From assembly GCA_035048495.1 (NCBI GenBank), contig CM068544.1:44727893-44791892 (forward strand): a stretch of DNA of 64,000 nucleotides, written 5' to 3'. Under the pieces are notes generated by a model that saw nothing but the letters and a program-made list of their open reading frames with translations, ran no database searches and was not told the origin of the DNA. Shown piece after piece: positions 48,401-57,853 of the stretch. The stretch's first letter is position 1, and the number at the start of each line of letters is the position of its first letter. Made by a program: the position numbers and the translations under genes. The stretch comes from Euptelea pleiosperma (lineage: Eukaryota; Streptophyta; Magnoliopsida; Ranunculales; Eupteleaceae).

Positions 48401-51400
48401 CCATCACTTGATGCATTGCTTCTACCGAGTAAACGACTCTAAAGGCACAAGCCGAACAAGCACACAACATGAAGTTCCTTGAGAAGGAAAACCAAGAGTT
48501 ACACTGCCGAATTGTAAAGGGCCCGTCTGGGGGTGAAAGCGGCAAAGATCACGAATTTGGACGTCAAGCACCCCCTGCTCAGTCCAAGTCGCAACAAGAG
48601 TAGGATGGAGACAAAGATGTGGAGAAGAACCCATCAAAGCAAACTGATAAGAAGCCACATGAGCAAGAAGTGGACTCTAATCCTATAAAGACCAAAACCT
48701 AACAAATTCTTGTGCCTCATAAAAGACTAAGATTAATCCTAAAGACCCAGAACCGCATGGTATTGTTGAGTGCTTGGAGGATAAGTACAGGAGGTGATGA
48801 AGAAAAAAAAAAGAACTTGAAAGTTCTTGTCACTATAACAAAAAGAAAACTAATTGTGAGTAGTTATCCTTCCGAGATATGAAGGATACTCCTTTCATCC
48901 AGCATATTTTCGATGTGGAGATGCCTAGGAAACTTCAAGAGGCGAAGTTCACCATGTTTAATGAGTTACAAGACTACATATCCTATGGAACACCTCCAAC
49001 ACTGCTAATAGGTGATGGCACTTTGGGAAAATCATGTGGAGCCATGTGTAGGTTGTTCTCGAGCAGCCTGCATGGGAACGCAATCTTATGATTCCACAAA
49101 GTTCCCAGAAGCTTGATCATAGATTTTGACGAAATCGTTAAGGTCTTCCTTGCTTGGCATGCTTGTAACAAAAAGCAACATCCCAATATAGACACCTTAT
49201 TCTCCATGCGGAAACAATTAGGAGAGTTTATTCGCAATTATAGCAAGAGATTCAAGGACAACATCAATAATAGACGGGATGAACAGTGACTCTGCGGTAT
49301 TTGCTTACCAGAACGGTCCTCTACCACACTCAAAACTATATGATTCTCTGGTGAAGAACAACCCAGAATGATTGGACGAGTTGATTGTACGAGCATAGAA
49401 GTATTCAAAGCTAGTGGAAGACAGACAGTCAAAGCGACAGGAGGAGATTCCAGCCATACATAATGTCACAACCCCTAACAGCTCACGACAGACAAAACGC
49501 GCCGAACCAACGAATATATAGGAATAATTGGAGGAGACATGATGATGAAATGTGGAAATAGAAGACGAGAGCCAAAAAAAAACCTCCCCAAGAATTCACC
49601 CCCCCAACCCACCCTCCCAACCCCCCCTCCTTAATATTCTAAAAGATGTTCTTTTAGCCAAAATCCAACTCGAGCCATTCTTCTAATGGCCAAAGTTAGC
49701 TCCATAGTTGGAAGAAGGTAAATACTTTGATCTAGATAAATATTTTGTAGATCATAGGTACAGGGTCATGATACAAACAGGTGCCAATCTCTTAGCATGT
49801 AATCCAGATCATCGTCGATCAAGGACACTTGAAGGAATTCACTACTCAGACACCGGACGAGAGGGAAAGAGTACCAAACCAACCAGCCAGACAGCTCCCA
49901 TAGCCTACCCTACGGTTAGTAGTAGTAATAGTAGCAAACACAACACTTAGCTTGGAAATGACAGGTGTGATTCATGCAATACCAGCACCAAGGTTCATGT
50001 TGCATGTACCCCTGACTAAAAGGAAGCACGAGAGGCAAGAAAGATCATTGAAAAGGAAGTACTTGCAAGGCCAAAACATGAACAACACCAAAATCATGGA
50101 GATTGATCCAAGTCTAGTTGATCACAGCTGAGCAGACCTAAAATCTCTCCCAGTACTCTCAGATCAGGACATGTTGAACGTGCAACATCCTCAATATGAT
50201 GCCTTATTAGTCATGCTCAATGTTTGAGGATGAAGAATACGTCGAATCTTGATTGACTCCAGCAATGCTGCACACATACTATCCTATCCTACGTATCACA
50301 GATGGGTGGGAAGGAAGATTTGAAAGCATTTGGCACTCCTAATTGGCCTCAATGAATCTTCATTTGTGCTGCTAGGAGAAGTGAAGTTACCAGTGCAAGT
50401 AGGAGATATTACTCTTTGAACTAACTTCATCATCCCTACAATATCATATTAGGACGATGGCGGACACATGAGATGAAAGCAATCCCCTCAAGCTCAACTT
50501 ATTATCAGGTGTTGTGGTCCTCGCATCCTCTAGAACAATGGAGATCATAGGAGACCAAGTGGATGCCCAGTAGTGTCAATTGATTGCCATACAACACACC
50601 AATTTGATATGAGGATCAACTAACCAACACGAGACGACTGAGAGTCAAGTGCCACTATCAGGGAAGCAGTCTAGAAGGGCAACAATAGTTCCTAGTCCAA
50701 TCCGAACCAAGTCTCAATCAAACTCATCTCATAAAGGCTAGTTTGAAAAAGAACAACAATAGTCTCCCTAAGGCCAAGGAAACGACCTGGGCCAACCTAG
50801 GGATGACATTGAAGGCTCAGTGATCAAAGAAGATGTGTAGCCTATCAATATCGGTAAAGGAGAGAAAAAAAGTCATGTATATCAGACTATCGCTTGATGC
50901 GGAAAGAAAAAAAACTAATTTCCTCAAGGCTAACTGAGATGTTTTCGCATGGTCATTTGATGACATGCCTAGAGTAAATCCTGAAGTCGAGTGCCATAAA
51001 CTTAAAGTAGATCAAAAAGCTCGCCCTATCAGGCAGAAGCAGAGGAAGCTTGCTCTAGGATTGTATAGAGTTGTGAATGAGAAAATTTACAACCTAATGG
51101 AAGCAAGGTTCATCCACCAAGTAAAAATAACCGGACTAGTGTGCTAACATAGTAGCAGTGCGGAAGAGAATGAGAAAGTGAGAATTTGCATCGGCTAGAA
51201 ATCACTCATAAAAAATGCTCAAATCCAATGGCTAGAAATCACAAATCAAGTTGATTTTGGGTATATAAGTCCACCAAGGGGTGGGCCAAGCATCCATGGA
51301 TCAGTAGGCCCGATATGGGTTGGTACAAACACAAAGATATAACGTTGTAACTTGTTGCACTACTAATTAAAAGTCGGAGGCGTATTACAATTACTTTATA

Positions 51401-54400
51401 AAGATGAGGGTATTTTTGTCACGTTCTTTCTCCGTTAACAGGAAAGTGAAGGACATGACACCCTTATAGCAATCAAAGACAGCCACAAGATGTCAAGGGG
51501 GGGAAGACCTAAAAAAAGAAAGTAAAAGGGGGTGATGCAAATATAGTAGATTTCTCAAAAAGGACTGCAAAAATAACCTAAAAATCTTGGGTCTCCAACC
51601 AAGATGTGACAAATGTCAATGGATGCTCAGCTACTGTTTGAGCTCATGAGCCAAGACTGATTCTGAGACAATTATATCTTCTTTCCAAGACGGCTGAAAA
51701 TCAGCCAACCAACCAAGAGGGGGCGATTGTGAGTGCATATTCTTGCAAAAAATATGTTCCCTCCAAGTGGCCAAAAGAAAATTGATAGAAAAAAAAAAAA
51801 GAGAATAATAGACCTTGATGCTAACTAAGTTGGGCGACCTAGTCCCGGAGCTGACCTTCGCCGAGCTAGTCGACCAGGTAATGGCTGAGCTGGCCTAGAC
51901 TGAGTTGGCCTACTTAGTTGACCTGGCAATAGTCAAGCTGGCCACGGCCAAGTTGGTCTTGGACACTAGCTGGGTTGAATGAGTTGATCTATATGTGAGA
52001 GCCAAGCAAGGCAGATAAATAGACCATTTTTACCCTTCCATAAAATACAAAACACTCCTACCCTGTCTAGGAACGAGGATTCCTAAATAAAAATGGATAA
52101 ATCAGAACACATGGTCCTATAAGGAGTAGAAAACCTTAGACGCTTATCTATTTTATGACTAAGAAGAATCGTAGGACTTGACAAGTTCCAATTCAATCGC
52201 AATTATAATCCAAGTTGGACTTCAAGAAGATCTCTATTAAAAGAGGGCATAGCAACAAAGAAAGATACGCAATCTAATCCAAAAACCTCCTCATCTTTTG
52301 TAGAGACTAACTCGAGCGTCGGAGTGTCTTCTTTGCATGTGGAGGAGAATCTTGCTTAAAGGAGAGATGATCTAAAGTGTGCGGTGGAGATTTAGCAAGG
52401 ATAATTTTCACCCACAGGGTATTACATTGCTGGAGATGTAATGTCACTGAGAATCTAAAGAAGAAACCCCAAGGGTTGGGTGCAGTTGGCCAGGACCACG
52501 CCTCAGGAAGCAGAGGTCCTGAGTTCGAATCCCCCCTTGGGGCCACCCCCGGGGATTTATCCTAGTACACCTGGTAGGTGTGCAAGGGGTGACATACGTG
52601 CCCTATGGGACTAGTCGGGTGCTCTAAGAGGCCCAGATACCCATGGTATCAAAATAATAATCTAAAAAAGAAGGTTGAAAAGTGATATGAATGTGTATGA
52701 AAATGTGAAATTACCGATACAAACAAAGTTTTACGGATATCACATGAGGAATACTCAAGTCAGGGTGGGATGATGAAAGGAATCTTAGATGAGAATCAGG
52801 CCAATTTCGGCATAAGAGAATTCCTTGGGTGGCTAATCAAGTGGTGAGTTCCAAACCCCATGTTTAGAAGAGAGGACGTGAGGTGCGTTGGGGAAGGGAA
52901 GGGGTGTGTTGAGGACTGGAATTGTAGTAAAAACATATTTGATAGCATAATCGAAGCAATAATTGTATGACCCTCACAGTGGGAAAACAAACATTAAATA
53001 TCCATTTTAGTCGGTATTGTTACTTTCCTAGATATTTTTCAAGGGAAAAAAGAGCCCTATAAGCAAATATAATGTCAGTAACATCTGCATAGATGCAAGT
53101 GAGTGCTGCCAATACAAAGAATATAAGCAAGCAGATGGGAAGAAAGAGGTATTAAAAAATTAGGGAATTTTAAAATGAAAATGCATCTTATCAAAGAAGA
53201 GTGAAGGAAACAATTCACCTCTGAATTACTATAAGCACGAAGGGCAGTGATAGGTTGTGGTTTTCCACGAACATCATAGAATACTACCCGACCACTATTT
53301 GTTCCGGCAGCCAGTATCCAACCATCATCTCTAAATGCCAATGAAGAAAAAGGAGCCTCATAAGGAATGCAAAATGTGGGTCTTTTAATTCCAGAATCAA
53401 AAGTGTATAACTTTTTATCCAGACCAACGCTAGCAATTATCTGTCACAAGAGAAGAAAAAAAAGAATAGAAAAGAATTAATGAATTGCTCAACTTATTTT
53501 CAATTTCAGAACTTTTGAAGTTGAAGAAGCTTCAAAACAGTTCAACTATTAATCACAAGGTCGGTTTCTTTTCTGGGAAATGACCAAAGAAACAGAAAAT
53601 TCAACAAAATAAAGACAAGACCTTGTCGTGTGATGGTGAGAAGCTAACACCAGTTGTTGGTGCAGAATGCTGCTTCAACCAAGAAACCTACCAGGACAAA
53701 ATTAATACAATTACATACCTTCTAACAAACATATATCATCTGTGAAGTAAGATACAAAAAAATTGCAAAGGGATTTATCATATAAAGAAAGGAAAATGAA
53801 ATGAATAGTAGGCAATACACTAATAATAACTTCATTAACACGTCTGAATGCTCTGTAAAGTTCATTACCACATGGAAATGCTGATGAAGAATATTGCTCA
53901 TTTCTTTTCAATCATTTTATATGTATTTAAATATTTAACTTCATAAACGAATACACAACAAACCTTTGGACCGCGTCCCGTTGTATCCCACAAATGTACT
54001 GATCCGTCATCACCGGCTGTCACCAAAAGGTGCCGGCTAAGCCGAGAATAATCAAGCACTCTCAATACCTGGCTTTATCAATCACCAGTCACACACTTAG
54101 GGCTTTAGAAAACCATATAATCTAAATCCACAAACAAACATTAAGAACACCAGAATACTTGGTAGCCAGATTAAGTGCACTAAACACTGAAGTCAGAGTG
54201 GACCAAACAACCTGTTCATTAGGGTCCTTCAGTTCGGCAGCCTTTGCTCCAGAGGCAAGGTTGTGAAGAATAAGATCCCCCTTTAGACTGATAGAAGCCA
54301 AGTGCTCATCTTTGCAATTGTACATTACACCTGTAATTGTATCAGTGTGACCCTTCAACCATTTGATACAGCGGTTCCTTTGCAAATCCCATATTCTTAC

Positions 54401-54947
54401 AACTTGACCACTTCCCCCAGAACAAATATACCTAGAACCCTTGTTGCTAAAGCTAATTGCCGATATAGATTCCTGCAATAAATATCAAATTCAAACCGAA
54501 AATTTAGAAACAAAATCCAATCAACTATACTCATAAAAAAAACTAATTTTGTTTCAAACAAAAAAAAAATTACATCAATGTTGTCTCCACTATCAACCCC
54601 GGAGATTGGAAGAGTCCCCAAACTTTGTCCATTTTTCCGCCACAACGAAATCTTCTTGTCATCACCGGAACTTGCAACGACTAAATCTGCAAGAATTGTT
54701 CCCATTTGTGCAATACAACAATTAAGTACGGCAAAACTGGCATTTTAAGAAACGTTGAATTACGTAAGGGGTATTGTAACTTACTAGTATGGTTCCACTT
54801 CACTGAGTTCACTTGGGACCCCGGAGAAGGTGTGTAGCTCAACGTGCACGGATCGCGATCCGGCTCCACGGAAACGTTAAAAAGCTTGACCGTGTCGCCT
54901 CCACACGCCACCAAAAGGGCCATTGATGGATCCGCAAAGCTCATCAT
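42445..54947 (-). CDS. NEDD1: NEDD1, gamma-tubulin-recruiting WD40 protein, 10 coding exons
   Basis: Targets gamma-tubulin complexes to spindle and phragmoplast microtubules in acentrosomal plant mitosis. Exons in transcript order: 54947-54785, 54686-54574, 54472-54212, 54068-53964, 53687-53622, 53440-53219, 44804-44223, 43577-42951, 42820-42638, 42552-42445; in frame, 809 aa against about 780 in Arabidopsis. Residues 1-310 are the WD40 propeller: [124 protein letters not shown]. Residues 311-713 are a serine-rich linker with [22 protein letters not shown] and TPPEAWGG. The last about 70 residues, ending [17 protein letters not shown], form the coiled coil that binds the gamma-tubulin complex. 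Intron 6 (53218-44805, 8.4 kb) is full of transposons. The start [12 protein letters not shown] fits the family N-terminus. Confidence 0.95.
44805..45966. other. NEDD1 intron 6, unclassified part
   Basis: Intronic DNA with no recognised gene or element. Confidence 0.4.
45967..46447. repeat. hAT-like MITE in NEDD1 intron 6
   Basis: The ends resemble each other inverted: the left has TAGG then CTGCATTTGATAAGCTTA, the right has TAAGCTTACCCAAATGCAGC and CTA. The interior has AAAAAGC and AGCACTT units typical of a common plant hAT-derived MITE type. No target duplication was confirmed. Confidence 0.55.
46448..47694. other. NEDD1 intron 6, unclassified part
   Basis: No gene recognised. A CGTGTC-rich stretch lies near 47160-47215. 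Confidence 0.35.
47695..48289 (+). repeat. 5' LTR of the gypsy element
   Basis: Starts TGTGAGTGCATAT and ends near TTTTTGCCA, before the primer-binding-like site. It matches the 3' LTR through many blocks, such as AACCTTAGACGCTTATCTAT and ATAATCCAAGTTGGACTT-like segments, with numerous substitutions and small indels. A TATA-like CTATAATAAGAG lies near 48110. Confidence 0.75.
50965..51147 (+). pseudogene. Gypsy reverse transcriptase N-terminal fragment
   Basis: Encodes [20 protein letters not shown], then [20 protein letters not shown] and [11 protein letters not shown]. This is the entry region of Ty3/gypsy reverse transcriptase (usual form MPGIDP...HKLNVDP..RPVRQK.R). It ends abruptly before the catalytic motifs; a MITE arm follows at about 51185. 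Confidence 0.85.
51185..51345. repeat. Partial palindromic MITE inside the gypsy element
   Basis: Carries GCTAGAAATCACTCATAAAA, CTCAAATCCAATGGCTAGAA, GTCCACCAAGGGGTGGGCCA and AGCATCCATGGATCAGTAGG. This is the right-arm order of the family in diverged form. The left arm is absent. Confidence 0.6.
51728..52414 (+). repeat. 3' LTR of the gypsy element
   Basis: Begins TGTGAGTGCATATTCTTGCA right after the polypurine tract. It is longer than the 5' copy, with extra CTGAGCTGGCC/GTTGACCTGG-type repeats near 51860-51950. The two LTRs differ at many sites, so the insertion is old. Confidence 0.7.
52466..52658 (+). mobile_element. tRNA-derived SINE (Au-like)
   Basis: An A-box-like GGGTGCAGTTGGCCAGG is followed by a B box GAGTTCGAATCCC at 52521-52533. 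Downstream come GGGGATTTATCC, TACACCTGGTAGGTGTGCAA and GGGACTAGTCGGGTGCTCTA, a body typical of plant Au-type SINEs. A 14-bp target duplication with one mismatch flanks it: AATCTAAAGAAGAA (52452-52465) and AATCTAAAAAAGAA (52659-52672). Lies about 50 bp beyond the gypsy 3' LTR, in NEDD1 intron 6. Confidence 0.88.
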
Positions 54948-55380
54948 CGCGGTTTCTGCAATTCTTCACGACTCGCTTCATCCACCGATCCGTCTTGAAC
55001 TGCAAAAAACAGGAAATCTTCCTTCAATGTCAATGCAGATACAAGGTTCCATTTTCGCATTAATGGGCAACCAATCAAAACCTAATTTTCACAAAAACGG
55101 TGCACATGTTATCAGGAGATGAGTTCAAATGCCCTAAATGGTTAAATTTAGAAATTTGATCTGAAAACGAGAAGTTTTGGAAATTTTGAGAAATGGCTTC
55201 CAAATTTCTGAGCTGATAATCTAATCTATCGTTCAAAATTATACTGAAAAATGCATTTTTTTTTTCTATCAATAGAAGAAAAGCAAGCAGAAACCTTTGA
55301 TTCTGTTTCTCTTTAGTTTCTTCTTCCTCTCGCCTAATTTGTTAGACGCTTGAAACCCTACTTGAGAGAGAGGAGATCGA
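54948..55380 (-). promoter_or_regulatory. NEDD1 upstream and 5' leader region
   Basis: Upstream of the minus-strand start. A pyrimidine-rich CTCTTTAGTTTCTTCTTCCT stretch (plus-strand view near 55310-55330) and GAAACCCTAC (55351-55360) suggest the 5' UTR or promoter. The transcription start was not fixed. Confidence 0.35.
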
Positions 55381-55383
55381 GAG

Positions 55384-55416
55384 AGACGAGGGACGAGGGA
55401 CGAGGGACGAGAGACG
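55384..55416. repeat. 7-bp minisatellite (GACGAGG)n
   Basis: About 4.7 units of GACGAGG, the later one changed to GACGAGA. Lies in the NEDD1 leader or promoter. Confidence 0.8.
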
Positions 55417-55659
55417 ATTGAGAAAAAGAATTCAAATTTTGCCTACTGAGCTTTAAAATTTTTGTAGATATTTCTCTTGCTTTGTGGGCATGGTTTGTCA
55501 GTGGGCTGCTCCAAGAGAAGTTTTGTAGCCCAAATAAGTTCCTCATGAAGAGCCCAACCCAAACCCAAACGCATCATCTGTGTTTACCAGCCCATTTCAA
55601 ACAACCATCATTATGTTTCATGATACCTTTTAACTCATGCCGGAAACTTTGGGCTGTTC

Positions 55660-56327
55660 TTTGATGCAGAAGTCCCTCAAATTGCAACGTAGTAGACTCG
55701 TTTGGGCCCACCTGGCCCTGAATGTTTGGTCCACACTATGATGAACCTACATACCAAAAAGAGAAATTCTATTTACACCCCACAAATTCCACAAGCACCC
55801 CATTTGAGTACTTTTTGGACGAAAATGCCTTTAGACAAAAAAAAAACCCCAAGCACCTCTCTCTCTCCAATTAGAGAGAGAGAGTGGTGGAGAGGGAGAG
55901 AGAGGGGTGGAGAGGGAGGGACGATTGCGACATCCTCCTCCTCCTCCTTTCTGTTTTGGGTTCTTTTTTCAGGGTGAGAGACAGGGGTAGAGAGGGAGGG
56001 ACGGAGAGGGGTGCTGGTTTTTTTTTTTTTTTTTTCTAGTCTAAGGGCATTTTCGGCCAAAAGCACCCCTATAGGGGTGCTTGTGGATGCATATAACGCG
56101 ACATGGTGATTTCTAGCCATAGGATTTGAGCACTTTTTCATCGTGGGCTTTATGAATCAGTATACGTGTTGGTTCCAAGCCCACGATGAAACAGTGCTCA
56201 AACCCATTAGCTAGAAATCACACTGATTTTTGCTGTGTGTGTCCACCAAGGTGTGGGCCAAACGTTTGTGGGGCCAGTGGACCCTAAAGAGTCTATTACA
56301 TTGCAAATTGAGGGGCTTTGCATCAAA
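55660..56327. repeat. Palindromic MITE copy with a second MITE nested in it
   Basis: Long outer inverted repeats: TTTGATGCAGAAGTCCCTCA on the left matches TGAGGGGCTTTGCATCAAA inverted on the right; further in, GTAGTAGACTCG and GGCCCACCTGGCC pair with GGCCAGTGGACC and GAGTCTATTAC. The core is diverged (TGAATGTTTGGTCCACAC; GTGTGGGCCAAACGTTTGTG). The interior is occupied by another foldback element (55789-56086). Confidence 0.65.
55789..56086. repeat. 298-bp nested foldback MITE with GA-rich interior
   Basis: The outer inverted repeat is CCACAAGCACCCC against GGGGTGCTTGTGG, continued by GACGAAAATGCCTTTAGAC against GTCTAAGGGCATTTTCGGCC. The interior holds a GA/GGA-rich stretch (about 55855-56010) and a T-run. 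No coding capacity. Confidence 0.75.
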
Positions 56328-57853
56328 ATTTTGCTGCAGAAGTCTGTATATCTTAGATTTCTTCGGAACTTTGTCATCCAGACGGGTAATCGACGTGCCA
56401 TCTAGGCTTTTTTTTTTTAATTATGAAGGAAGCTTGGAGTTAGACGGACCCCACCAGCTATTAAAAAAAATTACACACAAGAATATTTACAACCATTAGC
56501 GTCTTCTGCCTCATATCATGAAAGATCACTAAGAAAATCCGAAGGGAACATCATTTTTCTCAATTACATCATCAAAAAACTTGTTAGAAAATCAACTGTA
56601 CGATTCTTTTCCTAAAAAACAAAATGAAATAAATATCTTCAAGGTTTCAAGGAAAACCTTCGATTAGACAAGACAAAGAAAGAAGCCAAAGCCAGCTCAA
56701 GTTCAACCATTAGGCAACAAGAGCCCAAGGCCCTCACGTCATTTAATCCCCTAAAATCCTAGATTTCTATTTTCTAACCCATTTTTTTCTCTCTCGAATC
56801 TTAAATAATACAGTAAAAAGAAACACGTCAACCAAAAGCTCCAAATCATTTCTACTTTTAACCATTTTTTTTTATCAATTCTTAAAAGTATACCTTGAGT
56901 TGCAATAATTTTTATTTTTACCCCATCTTTCACCCTAAAGTATTATCGTATATACTATATAGTGCATTCCACCGAGGGGCCTTTGGTAGATATATTTTTT
57001 TGGGGTTTAAGACGTGTTTTTTCTTTCTTTTGTATTATTGAGATTTGAGATAAAAATAATTAATTTTTTTTTTAATTTATATTAATATTTTGAGTAAAAT
57101 AGGCCTCAATTAAGGTTTTTTGCCTTATTTGCCAGATGTAGTATATAGTTGCGGTTGAGAATGCAAGTGTTTTTTTTTAGCACTAGATCCTTGAAATGCC
57201 GAAGAATCCACTTCGACGTATTTCTCTTTCTCTATTTGCTAAAAGTAAGTCTCGCGCATTAACTATCTTTCTAAATTATTCAAGTTTTACATCTCTATTA
57301 AGTCGTAAAAAGAAATTCTAAGACCTTATTAGTATGGTACGTGTGTGCACGCATTGCCCACCCACCCTGAATTGTGCCGTTGCTAGGCGACATCTTATAA
57401 TTTCGATCTTGAAAATTGAAATAAAGGTGGAAAAAAAATCCTACTTCAAAAAGGGTTCTATGGTGCTCTGGTGCAGATCTTAAGACACATAAAGGTGTGA
57501 AGGCCCAGGCCCAATTCATGGGCCATTAGTTGTGATTAGAAACAGAATAAACATGGACTGGGCCTTCAAATGTTGTTTCTTGGGCTTAAATTTTCACTAA
57601 AAACGACTCTCCTCGTATAACCTATCTGGAGTTGTTAAAGTTTGAACTTTGAACCGTAGCGTTTGGCGTTTGAGGCTGTCGTTAATAAAAAAAAATGCGG
57701 GGGGCTTGAAGTCTCGACCGGTGTCCGATTGTCGAAATTTAGGGCACTTTCCCTCTATTGTAGGTCGGGAAAACTTGCCTGCGAAACGCTAAATCGACGC
57801 CTTTTTTACTCTTCTCCAGGGGGAATTCCCTGTGCTTGTCTTCGTTTTCAGTA
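56328..57853. other. Intergenic DNA and probable leader of the coiled-coil gene
   Basis: No gene recognised. The last about 200 bp are likely to include the 5' UTR of the coiled-coil gene. Confidence 0.4.

Larger units (their letters stand above)
47695..52414 (+). mobile_element. Decayed Ty3/gypsy LTR retrotransposon in NEDD1 intron 6
   Basis: Two direct LTRs flank about 3.4 kb. A primer-binding-like stretch (TTTTGTGGTGCTCTGTAGGG) follows the 5' LTR, and a polypurine tract (AAGAGGGGGCGA) precedes the 3' LTR. Gag survives in broken frames around 48880-49270: a region with [13 protein letters not shown], then a stop, then [11 protein letters not shown] and [14 protein letters not shown]. The start of reverse transcriptase survives at 50965-51120 ([20 protein letters not shown], then [10 protein letters not shown]). 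The rest of reverse transcriptase, RNase H and integrase are gone. It lies antisense to NEDD1. The 3' boundary and target duplication are uncertain. Confidence 0.85.

Noticed and set aside
52466..52658. Possible tRNA gene (A- and B-box-like sequence)
   Set aside because: Lacks a foldable cloverleaf and acceptor stem; the body and target duplication fit a tRNA-derived SINE.
55855..56010. GA-rich tract as a possible CRISPR-like or satellite array
   Set aside because: No regular repeat-spacer structure; it is low-complexity sequence inside a MITE.
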